A DNA stretch of 23,671 nucleotides, taken from an uncultured Bacillaceae bacterium. Its GTDB lineage: Bacteria > Bacillota > Bacilli > Bacillales > Amphibacillaceae. The stretch is taken from positions 1-23,671 of the forward strand of contig CALAMD010000021.1 in assembly GCA_937925695.1 (NCBI GenBank). The letters run 5' to 3'. The notes below the pieces were generated by a model. The model did not search any database. It saw only the letters and a list, made by a program, of their open reading frames with translations, and was not told where the DNA came from. The position numbers and the translations under genes are program-made. Below, piece by piece: positions 7,432 to 16,177 of the stretch; within the stretch, counting starts at the first letter, position 1; each line of letters starts with the position of its first letter.

Positions 7432-8550
7432 ATGAAAACAAAAAAGGGACTCGAGGGAGTCGTCGCTGCCGAGTCGTCAATTAGTTCGATTATTGACGAA
7501 CAACTTACTTATGTAGGTTATAATATTGATGATCTCGCAAACTATGCAACTTTCGAGGAAGTTGTTTATTTATTGTGGCATCTTAAATTGCCAAATAAAC
7601 GTGAATTAGCTACGTTCAGAGAAGAACTTATTGCTAATATGGAACTACCGCAAGGGGTAATCGACCACTTGAAATCATATGATTTGTCTAAAGTACATCC
7701 AATGGCAGCCATGAGATCAGCAGTTTCCCTTTTAGGCTTATTTGACGAGGAAGCAGATGTAATGGATGAAGAAGCGAATCGACGGAAGGCAGTTCGTATC
7801 CAAGCTAAGATGGCCACAATATTAGCTGCTTTTTCACGTATTCGTCAAGGAAAAGAGCCAATATCACCACGCCAAGATCTTAGCTTTGCTGAGAACCTAT
7901 TATATATGTTGCATGGAAAGGAAGCTGAACCAATTGAAGTTGAAGCGATGGATAAAGCTTTAGTCCTCCATGCCGATCATGAGTTAAATGCATCCACTTT
8001 TACAGCAAGAGTATGTGTCGCAACATTATCAGATATTTATTCAGGCATTGTTTCAGCCATATCAGCCTTAAAAGGCCCGCTTCATGGGGGAGCAAATGAG
8101 CAAGTGATGAAAATGTTAACTGAGATTGGTACAGAAGAGAATGCCATTCCTTATATTGAGGATAAGCTAGCTAAAGGCGAATTGATTATGGGAATGGGAC
8201 ATCGTGTGTATCGTCAAGGCGATCCAAGAGCAAAGCATTTACAAGTGATGGCCAAAGAGTTAACGAAACTAAAGGATCAAGAAAAATGGTATCGCATGTC
8301 GGTAAAAATTGAAGCATACATAAAAGAGAAGAAAGGTTTACCGGCAAATGTAGATTTTTACTCGGCATCAGTTTATCACTGCCTAGGAATTGATCATGAT
8401 TTATTTACACCGGTATTTGCTGTCAGTCGTGCTTCAGGTTGGCTCGCCCATATATTAGAACAGTACAATAATAATCGATTGATTCGTCCACGGGCTGAGT
8501 ATGTAGGACCAACGATGCAACAGTATGTACCTATTGAGGATCGAGCCTAA
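7432..8550 (+). CDS. citZ: Citrate synthase
   Basis: CitZ condenses acetyl-CoA with oxaloacetate to citrate, the entry step of the TCA cycle. The 372-residue length equals that of B. subtilis CitZ. The catalytic triad can be placed: H221 in KGPLHGGANE, H257 in MGMGHRVYR and D308 in VDFYSASVYH. RASGWLAHILEQ near the C-terminus supplies a substrate-binding arginine. It belongs to the short Gram-positive/archaeal type II-like class without the NADH-sensing N-terminal domain of E. coli GltA. Ribosome site GGGAGAGG lies before the ATG. It is first in the citZ-icd-mdh cluster, so its promoter with the cre-like site probably controls all three genes. The 2-methylcitrate synthase PrpC is a close relative, but the context favours CitZ. 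Confidence 0.95.
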   Translation: MKTKKGLEGVVAAESSISSIIDEQLTYVGYNIDDLANYATFEEVVYLLWHLKLPNKRELATFREELIANMELPQGVIDHLKSYDLSKVHPMAAMRSAVSLLGLFDEEADVMDEEANRRKAVRIQAKMATILAAFSRIRQGKEPISPRQDLSFAENLLYMLHGKEAEPIEVEAMDKALVLHADHELNASTFTARVCVATLSDIYSGIVSAISALKGPLHGGANEQVMKMLTEIGTEENAIPYIEDKLAKGELIMGMGHRVYRQGDPRAKHLQVMAKELTKLKDQEKWYRMSVKIEAYIKEKKGLPANVDFYSASVYHCLGIDHDLFTPVFAVSRASGWLAHILEQYNNNRLIRPRAEYVGPTMQQYVPIEDRA

Positions 8551-8585
8551 ATAGTGTCTTTAATCGAAGTGATAACAGCGAAGGA

Positions 8586-8614
8586 TTGACGAATATTGCT
8601 GTATTTCATAATTG
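8586..8614 (+). promoter_or_regulatory. Possible internal promoter before icd
   Basis: TTGACG (8586-8591) is a 5-of-6 -35. The -10 choices are CATAAT after 15 bases (8607-8612) or TAATTG after 17 bases; neither is ideal. B. subtilis has a second promoter between citZ and icd, which makes this plausible. The 108-base gap holds no terminator-like hairpin, so citZ transcripts should also read through. Confidence 0.3.
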
Positions 8615-8658
8615 TGTTAACATAAACATTGTAGTCAAGTTATTAGGAGGTATTTGTT

Positions 8659-9930
8659 ATGACAAAAGGAGAAAAAATTACTGTAGAAAATGGAAAGATG
8701 TCAGTTCCTAACCATCCAATTATTCCATTTATTGAAGGAGATGGAACCGGACCTGATATTTGGGCAGCAGCTAGTCGCGTATTAGATGCTGCAGTTGAGA
8801 AAGCATATAATGGTGAGAGAAAAATCGTTTGGAAAGAAGTATATGCTGGTGAAAAAGCATACGATAAAACAGGTGAATGGTTACCACAAGAGACACTCGA
8901 TACAATTGATGAGTATAAAGTAGCTATTAAAGGTCCACTTACGACACCAATTGGCGGTGGTTTTCGTTCATTAAACGTTGCCTTAAGACAAGAACTAGAC
9001 TTGTATACTTGCTTACGTCCTGTTCGTTACTTCAACGGCGTTCCATCACCGGTAAAGCGCCCTGAAGATGTAGATATGGCGATCTTTAGAGAAAATACTG
9101 AAGATATTTATGCAGGTATTGAGTGGGAAAAAGGAACACCTGAAGTAAAGAAAGTGATCGAATTCTTAGAAAAAGAAATGGGAGTAACCAATATTCGCTT
9201 CCCAGAAACTTCAGGAATTGGTATTAAACCAGTATCTGAAGAAGGTACGAAACGCCTCGTTCGTGCTGCGATTAATTATGCGATCGATAACAATCGTAAA
9301 AGTGTTACATTAGTACATAAAGGTAACATTATGAAGTTTACCGAAGGTGCCTTTAAGAATTGGGGTTACGAAGTGGCTGAAGAAGAATTCGGCGATAAAG
9401 TATTTACATGGGCTGAATATGATCGCATTGCTGAAAAAGAAGGGCAAGAAGCAGCAAATGCAGCACAAGATAAAGCTATTGAGGAAGGTAAGATCATCAT
9501 TAAAGATGCGATTGCTGATATTTTCCTTCAGTTGATCTTAACAAGACCAAGAGAATATGATGTTGTGGCTACCATGAACCTAAATGGTGACTATATCTCA
9601 GATGCACTAGCAGCTCAAGTAGGTGGGATTGGTATTGCGCCTGGAGCAAATATCAACTATGAGACTGGTCATGCGATTTTTGAAGCAACTCACGGAACAG
9701 CTCCGAAGTATGCAGGACTGGATCAAGTGAATCCATCTTCTGTAATTCTATCTGGTGTATTAATGCTTGAGCACATCGGATGGAAAGAAGCCGGAGACTT
9801 AATCTTAAAAGCAATGGATAAAACGATTGCTGCTAAAACAGTAACTTATGATTTTGCTCGTTTAATGGACGGTGCAACTAAAATTAAATGCTCAGAGTTT
9901 GGTACAGCGTTAATTAATAATATGGACTAA
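8659..9930 (+). CDS. icd: NADP-dependent isocitrate dehydrogenase
   Basis: Icd oxidatively decarboxylates isocitrate to 2-oxoglutarate, yielding NADPH. It is 423 residues and homodimeric in the family. Visible features are the N-terminal PFIEGDGTGPDIW, the substrate-binding GGGFRSLNVALRQELDLY with S104 (the residue phosphorylated by AceK in E. coli and present in B. subtilis), FRENTEDIYAGIEW, VHKGNIMKFTEGAF and the C-terminal NADP site FEATHGTAPKYAG. These fit the NADP-dependent bacterial type rather than the NAD-dependent IMDH-like type. No aceK is in the window. Ribosome site AGGAGG lies before the ATG. mdh follows after 23 bases. Confidence 0.97.
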   Translation: MTKGEKITVENGKMSVPNHPIIPFIEGDGTGPDIWAAASRVLDAAVEKAYNGERKIVWKEVYAGEKAYDKTGEWLPQETLDTIDEYKVAIKGPLTTPIGGGFRSLNVALRQELDLYTCLRPVRYFNGVPSPVKRPEDVDMAIFRENTEDIYAGIEWEKGTPEVKKVIEFLEKEMGVTNIRFPETSGIGIKPVSEEGTKRLVRAAINYAIDNNRKSVTLVHKGNIMKFTEGAFKNWGYEVAEEEFGDKVFTWAEYDRIAEKEGQEAANAAQDKAIEEGKIIIKDAIADIFLQLILTRPREYDVVATMNLNGDYISDALAAQVGGIGIAPGANINYETGHAIFEATHGTAPKYAGLDQVNPSSVILSGVLMLEHIGWKEAGDLILKAMDKTIAAKTVTYDFARLMDGATKIKCSEFGTALINNMD

Positions 9931-9953
9931 GGGATGGCTATAAGGGGGGACTC

Positions 9954-10892
9954 GTGAGAATGAAACGGAATAAAATTTCAGTTATTGGTTCAGGTTTTAC
10001 AGGTGCGACAACAGCTTTCATGCTTGCGCAAAAGGAATTAGGTGATATCGTCTTAGTCGATATCCCAAACATGGAAGATCCAACAAAGGGTAAAGCATTA
10101 GATATGTTACAAGCAAGTCCTGTACAAGGATTTGATGTAAATATTATTGGAACGGCGGATTATGCAGAAACAAAAGATTCTGATATCGTCATTATTACAG
10201 CAGGGATTGCAAGACGCCCTGGTATGAGTCGTGACGATCTCGTCAATACAAATGCTGGGATTATGAGATCTGTCACGAAGGAAATTGTTAAGTATTCACC
10301 AAATAGCATCATCATTGTCTTAACAAATCCTGTAGATGCAATGACTTATACTGTATTCAAAGAATCAGGTTTTCCTAAGAATCGGGTTATTGGACAATCC
10401 GGTGTGTTAGATACCGCTCGTTTTAGAACGTTTGTCGCTCAAGAACTGAACGTTTCAGTGAAAGATGTGACCGGTTTTGTTCTCGGTGGTCATGGTGATG
10501 AAATGGTGCCGTTAGTTCGCTACTCTTATGCAGGTGGTATTCCACTTGAAGAGCTCATTCCTCGTGATCGCTTAGATGAGATCATTGACCGCACGAGAAA
10601 TGGTGGCGGAGAAATTGTTAATTTGCTCGGAAATGGTAGTGCCTATTATGCACCAGCAGCATCCCTAACTGAAATGACCGAAGCAATCTTAAAAGACCAA
10701 CGTCGTATTTTACCAGCGATTGCTTATTTAGAAGGTGAGTATGGATATTCCGATATATACCTAGGTGTCCCAACAATCTTAGGTGGAAATGGGATTGAAA
10801 GGGTCGTAGAACTCAATTTAACCGAAGAAGAAAAAGAGCTATTGGATCGCTCTGTTAAATCGGTTGAAAATGTATTAGGTATTTTAATGTAG
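9954..10892 (+). CDS. mdh: Malate dehydrogenase (LDH-like)
   Basis: Mdh oxidises malate to oxaloacetate with NAD and so feeds citrate synthase two genes upstream. The 312-residue length equals that of the B. subtilis enzyme and belongs to the LDH-like MDH class. Visible motifs are the Rossmann loop ISVIGSGFTGATTAF, VLVDIPNMEDPTKGKALDM with the acidic residue that selects NAD, the mobile loop ITAGIARRPGMSRDDLV with the substrate-binding arginines, LTNPVDAMTY, QSGVLDTARFRTFVA and the catalytic-histidine motif LGGHGDEMVPL. The start is uncertain: GTG 9954 lies five bases after AAGGGGGGA (9942-9949), and ATG 9960 lies eleven bases after it. The first gives the usual N-terminal length. It is the last gene of citZ-icd-mdh and ends just before a strong terminator. 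Confidence 0.96.
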   Translation: MRMKRNKISVIGSGFTGATTAFMLAQKELGDIVLVDIPNMEDPTKGKALDMLQASPVQGFDVNIIGTADYAETKDSDIVIITAGIARRPGMSRDDLVNTNAGIMRSVTKEIVKYSPNSIIIVLTNPVDAMTYTVFKESGFPKNRVIGQSGVLDTARFRTFVAQELNVSVKDVTGFVLGGHGDEMVPLVRYSYAGGIPLEELIPRDRLDEIIDRTRNGGGEIVNLLGNGSAYYAPAASLTEMTEAILKDQRRILPAIAYLEGEYGYSDIYLGVPTILGGNGIERVVELNLTEEEKELLDRSVKSVENVLGILM

Positions 10893-10910
10893 TTCATTAC
10901 GTTGTACGAG

Positions 10911-10960
10911 ACCGCATATTGATTGATCGTTCATTGATCATTAATCAATATGCGGTTTTT
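10911..10960 (+). terminator. Strong intrinsic terminator of citZ-icd-mdh
   Basis: ACCGCATATTGATT (10911-10924) pairs perfectly with AATCAATATGCGGT (10943-10956), followed by TTTTT in the run at 10956-10960. The loop can pair further through GATC/GATC. This separates mdh from the sensor kinase gene downstream, whereas in B. subtilis mdh is followed by phoP-phoR. Confidence 0.92.
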
Positions 10961-11080
10961 CTATTTTACCTTATTACTTTCATTTGTTTCGATTCATAGT
11001 AGAATAATATGTAATATCGTTATTGCGTATGGTGAGACTAGGGGATTTGATTTTAAAAACAGTTTGGAGGTAATCACAAC

Positions 11081-12460
11081 GTGAAAGATTTAATATCCCG
11101 GTCGCTCGTAAAATATTTTATTGGTATCTTGATCATTGTCGGTATTACAGGTGCTGTATTAAGTTTAATTGTGACGAACTATATCGTGTTAATTGCTATA
11201 TTAATGATTGAAGCCATTATCTTGTTTGTGAGCTTGCTTTATATATACGATAAATACATTAAACCGATTGAAAAAATAACCGATACCGTTACTGAATTAG
11301 TGAATGATAATTATCGGGTCAGAATTCATCATCGTCACGATGGTACGGTCGGTCGCTTAACGAATCAAATAAATACGTTAGCACGCAAACTAAATGAACT
11401 TTCTCTCCACGGTGAAATACAGGCTGAACAATTGTCTACAGTCATCGATAATACAGAAAGTGGTTTAGTATTAATAGATGAAAAAGGCTATATTCATATT
11501 GTGAATCGGAAATTTATCTCCATGTTTGGCCATTCCCCAAAATATTACATTGGTCATTTGTATTATGATGTGTTAGAACACGAAACCATCCATCATACTG
11601 TTCAACAAACCTTCCTCTATGAGCAACATATAAAAGATTCATTCACCCATCAAATGAATGGGAAGAATAGTTATTTAGAAATTGTCGGCGCCCCGATCTT
11701 TGATGAGCGTAATAAGCTTAAAGGCACTGTTCTTGTTTTATATGATATAACAGAATTTAAAAATGTTGAGTTAATGAGAAAAGATTTTGTAGCGAATGTT
11801 TCTCATGAATTAAAGACACCGATCACCTCGATTAAGGGATTTGCTGAAACCCTATTAGATGGTGCTTTGGAAGACCGGGAAACATTACAACAGTTTTTAA
11901 ACATTATTTTTGAAGAGAGTCATCGTTTGCAACTGTTAATCGATGATTTACTCACGTTATCCCAGTTGGAACAGGATGAATTCGAATTATCAGTATCCCA
12001 TGTAAAAGTTGAGGAAATGCTGACAGATATTATCCCGATGTTTGAATTTCAGGCTGGCGAAAATCAGATTACATTTCAAGTAAACATCGAAGAAGATATA
12101 CAGTTATATGCAGATTATAAACGGTTAAAACAAGTGTTTATTAATTTATTGTCCAATGCGATTGCCTACACGCCAAAAAATGGGCAAGTGACGTTAACCG
12201 TTGATGAACAGGAGGATTATGTTCGCATTCAAGTGAGCGATACAGGAATAGGAATTGATCCTAAATTTATCCCTCGTATCTTTGAAAGATTTTATCGTGT
12301 AGATAAAGACCGTAGTCGAGATACAGGTGGGACTGGACTTGGGCTAGCGATTGTTAAGCATATTGTTGAAGTTCACCAAGGAAAAATTGAAGTAGAAAGT
12401 GAAATCAATCAAGGCTCAACCTTTAATGTTTACATTCCTAAACAAATGCAGTCAACGTGA
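11081..12460 (+). CDS. phoR: PhoR/PnpS-type sensor histidine kinase lacking an extracytoplasmic domain
   Basis: This is a 459-residue membrane histidine kinase. Two membrane helices (about 11-31 and 34-56) are joined by only a few residues (TNY), so there is no outside sensor domain. A HAMP linker (57-108), a PAS domain (115-225), a HisKA domain with H242 in FVANVSHELKTPITSIKGF, and a HATPase domain with N-box LLSNAIAY, G1 DTGIGIDP, F-box IFERFYR and G2 GTGLGLAI follow. The H-box region and its position after mdh and before polA mark it as the PhoR orthologue, the phosphate-starvation kinase. B. subtilis PhoR is about 579 residues and has an outer domain. The partner regulator gene phoP is not next to it. 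Ribosome site GGAGGT precedes the GTG start. Terminators lie on both sides, so it is probably transcribed alone. I see no convincing promoter in 10961-11070. Confidence 0.85.
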   Translation: MKDLISRSLVKYFIGILIIVGITGAVLSLIVTNYIVLIAILMIEAIILFVSLLYIYDKYIKPIEKITDTVTELVNDNYRVRIHHRHDGTVGRLTNQINTLARKLNELSLHGEIQAEQLSTVIDNTESGLVLIDEKGYIHIVNRKFISMFGHSPKYYIGHLYYDVLEHETIHHTVQQTFLYEQHIKDSFTHQMNGKNSYLEIVGAPIFDERNKLKGTVLVLYDITEFKNVELMRKDFVANVSHELKTPITSIKGFAETLLDGALEDRETLQQFLNIIFEESHRLQLLIDDLLTLSQLEQDEFELSVSHVKVEEMLTDIIPMFEFQAGENQITFQVNIEEDIQLYADYKRLKQVFINLLSNAIAYTPKNGQVTLTVDEQEDYVRIQVSDTGIGIDPKFIPRIFERFYRVDKDRSRDTGGTGLGLAIVKHIVEVHQGKIEVESEINQGSTFNVYIPKQMQST

Positions 12461-12480
12461 ATGAACATAGAAGAATATAG

Positions 12481-12538
12481 AAAAATCGTTGCAAGTAGCC
12501 AAACGAAAGTTAGTAGATGGGCTATATCAACGATTTTT
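12481..12538 (+). terminator. Bidirectional-looking terminator after phoR
   Basis: AAAAATCGTTG (12481-12491) pairs perfectly with CAACGATTTTT (12528-12538), and inside it TAGCC (12496-12500) pairs with GGCTA (12520-12524). The T-run downstream ends phoR transcripts. The matching A-run on the 5' side would serve on the other strand, although no reverse gene is close enough to need it. Confidence 0.75.
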
Positions 12539-12617
12539 CTCTCTTATACGCGATGTTTCGAGGTAACTGGATAAACTAATAATACTAATAAAGATTTATA
12601 AAGGAATACATGGTCGG

Positions 12618-12646
12618 TTTAAAAGGCATGCCAATAATGGTAAAAT
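12618..12646 (+). promoter_or_regulatory. polA operon promoter
   Basis: TTTAAA (12618-12623) is followed after exactly 17 bases by TAAAAT (12641-12646, 5 of 6), 46 bases before the polA ATG. The spacer holds an 8-bp palindrome, GGCATGCC (12625-12632), which could be chance. It lies between the phoR terminator and polA, where a promoter is expected. Confidence 0.5.
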
Positions 12647-12691
12647 AAGAAGGATAAAAGTTTTTATTCGTGAAGGACTAGGAGGCTAATT

Positions 12692-15322
12692 ATGTCGGAA
12701 AAATTAGTATTGATAGATGGAAATAGTATTATTTATCGTGCTTTTTTTGCTTTACCGTTATTAAACAACGATAAAGGCATTTATACGAATGCAGTTTACG
12801 GATTTACGACGATGTTAATGCGCATTTTACAAGAGGAAAAACCAACCCATATCTTGGTAGCTTTTGATGCTGGGAAAACGACCTTTCGTCACAAAACATA
12901 TGAAGATTATAAAGGTGGCCGACAAAAAACACCTCCAGAGTTATCGGAACAGTTTCCCCTTACGAAAGAATTGTTAACAGCATACAATATTCCCTTTTAT
13001 GAACTTGAGCTTTATGAAGCCGACGATATTATTGGGACACTAGCCACACAAGCAGCCTCTAAAGGCTGGGAAACGAAAGTAATTTCCGGGGATCAGGATC
13101 TATTACAACTTGTTTCTGAGCAAATTACTGTTGATGTAACAAGAAAAGGGATTAGTGAAGTTGACTCTTATACACCGGCATTTATGAAAGAAAAAATGGA
13201 ATTAACCCCTGAGCAAATCATTGACTTAAAAGCCCTAATGGGAGATAGCTCTGACAATATTCCTGGTGTTCCTGGAGTAGGAATCAAAACAGCGACTAAA
13301 CTGTTAAAAGAATATGAGACGTTAGAAAATATCTATGAAAACCTTGATAAAATTAGTGGAAAAAAATTAAAAGAAAACTTAACAAAATATAAAGACAATG
13401 CTTTTTTAAGTAAAGAACTTGTGACGATTAATCGAGAGTCACCGGTGGAAATAGGCTTAACCGAGTTACAATATGAGGGCTATGATACTGCAAAAGTATA
13501 TGAACTCTTCCAAGATTTAGGATTCAGATCATTGCTTGATAGAATTCAGCCGACTGAAGAAGTAAGTCAGGAATCACTATCAGAGATTAGTTATCAAGTT
13601 GTTGATGAAGTCACCTCTGATATGTTTACAGGTCATGAAGCACTTGTTGTGGAAATGATTGAAGACAATTATCATGAAGCACCGATCCTTGGTTTTGGTG
13701 TCGTAAATGACCATCAAAAGTATTTTATTCCTACTGATATTGCATTAAAATCACCAGTTTTTAAAGACTGGGCGGAAGACGCATCCCAAGAAAAATATGT
13801 GTTTGATGCGAAAGCTGTCTTTGTGGCGTTGTTAAAACATGGCATTCGGATGAATGGCATTGCCTTCGATATGCATCTTGCATCCTACTTACTAGATCCG
13901 GGTGAAAACCATCAAGATATCCCATCGATTAGTAAACGGATGGGTATGACCGATCTTCTGTTAGATGAAGAAGTCTATGGCAAAGGCGCAAAACAGAAAG
14001 TACCTGAACAGGAAACAATGGCTGAGCATATTATTCGTAAGAGCGAAAGTTTATTTCTATTAAAAGAAAAAATGATTAAGCAATTGGAAGAAAATGATCA
14101 ACTGGAATTATACGAACAATTGGAAATGCCTTTAGCCCTTATTTTGGGTGAAATGGAACATACAGGTGTACAAGTTGATATCAATCGGTTAGAAAAAATG
14201 GAAGAAGAATTGGCAGAGCGTATTCAAGCAATTGAAGAAGAAGTATATCGTCTAGCTGGAGAAAAATTTAATCTTAATTCACCGAAACAATTAGGCCCAA
14301 TTTTATTTGAAAAGCTTAATTTACCAGTGATTAAGAAAACAAAAACCGGTTATTCTACAGCAGTCGATGTATTAGAAAAATTAGCCGATAAACATGAGAT
14401 TATTCCAAATATTTTATTGTATCGACAATTAAATAAGTTGCAGTCGACGTATGTTGAAGGCTTATTGAAAGTTGTCCATAAAGATACAAATAAAATTCAT
14501 ACCCGCTTTAATCAAGCCTTAACCCAAACAGGGAGACTGAGTTCAATCGATCCAAACTTGCAAAATATTCCAATTCGTTTAGAGGAAGGCAGAAAAATAC
14601 GCCAAGCCTTTATTCCTTCTAAGGAAGATTGGGTGATCTTTGCTGCTGACTATTCACAAATTGAACTTCGCGTGTTAGCTCACATTGCTGAGGATGAAAA
14701 ATTAATCGAAGCCTTTGAACAGGATTTAGACATTCATACGCGAACAGCCCAAGAAATTTTCCATGTTGATGAGGAAGATATTACACCAAATATGCGTAGT
14801 CAAGCCAAGGCAGTTAATTTTGGTATTATTTACGGGATGAGTGATTACGGACTATCCCAAAATTTAGGAATCACGAGAAAAGAAGCCCAACAATTTATTG
14901 ATCGATATTTTGCTAGCTATCCGAGTGTTAAACAGTATATGGATGACATTGTTCAAGAAGCTAAACATAAAGGCTATGTGACAACGCTAATGAATCGAAG
15001 ACGTTACTTGCCAGAAATTAATAGCCGCAATTTCAATCGACGAAGCTTCGCTGAAAGGACAGCCATGAATACACCAATTCAAGGTAGTGCTGCCGATATT
15101 ATTAAAAAAGCCATGATTGACTTGCATAGGAAACTTGAAGAAGAGCAGCTCGAAGCACGTATCCTGTTGCAAGTTCATGATGAGTTGATCCTTGAAGCTC
15201 CTAAACATGAGATTGAAATATTATCAAAAATTGTTCCAGAGATGATGGAGTCTACTGTTAACTTATTAGTCCCGTTAAAGGTGGATTATACTTATGGCGA
15301 TAGCTGGTTTGATGCAAAGTAG
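12692..15322 (+). CDS. polA: DNA polymerase I
   Basis: PolA removes RNA primers and fills gaps in lagging-strand maturation and repair. It is 876 residues, about the B. subtilis length. Residues about 1-290 form the 5'-nuclease domain (LVLIDGNSIIYRAFFAL, YEADDIIGTLA, VISGDQDLLQLV, GDSSDNIPGVPGVGIKTA). Residues about 300-465 are a 3'-5' exonuclease fold in which the usual FDTE metal motif is replaced by VVEMIED, so proofreading is probably absent, as in other Bacillus enzymes. Residues about 470-876 are the polymerase: motif A FAADYSQIELRVLAH, motif B RSQAKAVNFGIIYG and motif C LQVHDELILEAP. The phenylalanine in AVNFG is the residue that disfavours dideoxynucleotides in E. coli Pol I. Ribosome site AGGAGG precedes the ATG, and mutM follows after 16 bases. 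Confidence 0.97.
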   Translation: MSEKLVLIDGNSIIYRAFFALPLLNNDKGIYTNAVYGFTTMLMRILQEEKPTHILVAFDAGKTTFRHKTYEDYKGGRQKTPPELSEQFPLTKELLTAYNIPFYELELYEADDIIGTLATQAASKGWETKVISGDQDLLQLVSEQITVDVTRKGISEVDSYTPAFMKEKMELTPEQIIDLKALMGDSSDNIPGVPGVGIKTATKLLKEYETLENIYENLDKISGKKLKENLTKYKDNAFLSKELVTINRESPVEIGLTELQYEGYDTAKVYELFQDLGFRSLLDRIQPTEEVSQESLSEISYQVVDEVTSDMFTGHEALVVEMIEDNYHEAPILGFGVVNDHQKYFIPTDIALKSPVFKDWAEDASQEKYVFDAKAVFVALLKHGIRMNGIAFDMHLASYLLDPGENHQDIPSISKRMGMTDLLLDEEVYGKGAKQKVPEQETMAEHIIRKSESLFLLKEKMIKQLEENDQLELYEQLEMPLALILGEMEHTGVQVDINRLEKMEEELAERIQAIEEEVYRLAGEKFNLNSPKQLGPILFEKLNLPVIKKTKTGYSTAVDVLEKLADKHEIIPNILLYRQLNKLQSTYVEGLLKVVHKDTNKIHTRFNQALTQTGRLSSIDPNLQNIPIRLEEGRKIRQAFIPSKEDWVIFAADYSQIELRVLAHIAEDEKLIEAFEQDLDIHTRTAQEIFHVDEEDITPNMRSQAKAVNFGIIYGMSDYGLSQNLGITRKEAQQFIDRYFASYPSVKQYMDDIVQEAKHKGYVTTLMNRRRYLPEINSRNFNRRSFAERTAMNTPIQGSAADIIKKAMIDLHRKLEEEQLEARILLQVHDELILEAPKHEIEILSKIVPEMMESTVNLLVPLKVDYTYGDSWFDAK

Positions 15323-15338
15323 CTAAGGAGAATGAAAC

Positions 15339-16175
15339 ATGCCTGAATTACCAGAAGTAGAGACAATAAAACGAACGTTATCCCAGTTAATCATTGGTAA
15401 AACCATTACCGATATTACCATCCATTGGCCCAAGATTATTAAACATCCTGATACAGAAATGTTTAAGCAGCTATTAATAGGCCAAACATTTCAGCAGATG
15501 AACAGAAAAGGTAAATTTTTATTATTTCATCTTGATGATTATATATTGGTTTCTCATTTGCGAATGGAAGGAAAATATCGGGTGGAAAATTCTTCTATTC
15601 CGATAGACAAACATACCCATGTTATTTTTACTTTAGATGATAAAGAAGAATTACGATACCATGACGTACGTAAGTTTGGCACGATGCATGTATTTCCTAA
15701 AGATCAAGTCCTAACAGAAAAACCCTTAAATCAGTTGGGGCCAGATCCTTTTGAAACAGCTTGTACTGATGAATATTTATTTAACAAATTTCAAGGCACG
15801 AGTCGGGTAATTAAAACTGTTTTATTAGACCAAACAGTTGTTGCTGGTTTGGGAAATATTTATGTTGATGAGACCTTGTTTTTATCCCGGATTCATCCAT
15901 TAACAAGGGCAAATCAATTAACGAAGGACGAGGTAAAGCGAATCAATCATTATGCAAAAGTCGTCTTGCAACAAGCAATAGAAAAAGGTGGCACGTCCAT
16001 TCGCTCCTATGTTGATGGAAAAGGAGAAATGGGGATGTTCCAACAAGAGCTTTTTGTCTATGGACAAGAGGAGAAACCATGCCGACATTGTGGTCATCCG
16101 ATAGAAAAAATGAAAGTTCATGGACGGGGGACTCATATCTGTATAAAATGTCAACCTGAACCAAAGGAGAATTAA
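15339..16175 (+). CDS. mutM: Formamidopyrimidine-DNA glycosylase
   Basis: MutM (Fpg) excises 8-oxoguanine and formamidopyrimidines and cleaves the strand through its lyase activity. The 278-residue protein starts MPELPEVETI, which supplies the N-terminal proline nucleophile (P1 after methionine removal) and the adjacent glutamate. The conserved lysine is K59 in NRKGKFLLFHL. The helix-two-turn-helix is seen in VAGLGNIYVDETLF, and the C-terminal zinc finger is complete: CRHCGHPIEK followed by GRGTHICIKCQ, with the conserved arginine in RGTH. The alternative Nei (endonuclease VIII) would not show this set of motifs. It lies between polA and coaE, which starts two bases after its stop, so the three form one operon, as in B. 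subtilis. Confidence 0.97.
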   Translation: MPELPEVETIKRTLSQLIIGKTITDITIHWPKIIKHPDTEMFKQLLIGQTFQQMNRKGKFLLFHLDDYILVSHLRMEGKYRVENSSIPIDKHTHVIFTLDDKEELRYHDVRKFGTMHVFPKDQVLTEKPLNQLGPDPFETACTDEYLFNKFQGTSRVIKTVLLDQTVVAGLGNIYVDETLFLSRIHPLTRANQLTKDEVKRINHYAKVVLQQAIEKGGTSIRSYVDGKGEMGMFQQELFVYGQEEKPCRHCGHPIEKMKVHGRGTHICIKCQPEPKEN

Positions 16176-16177
16176 CT

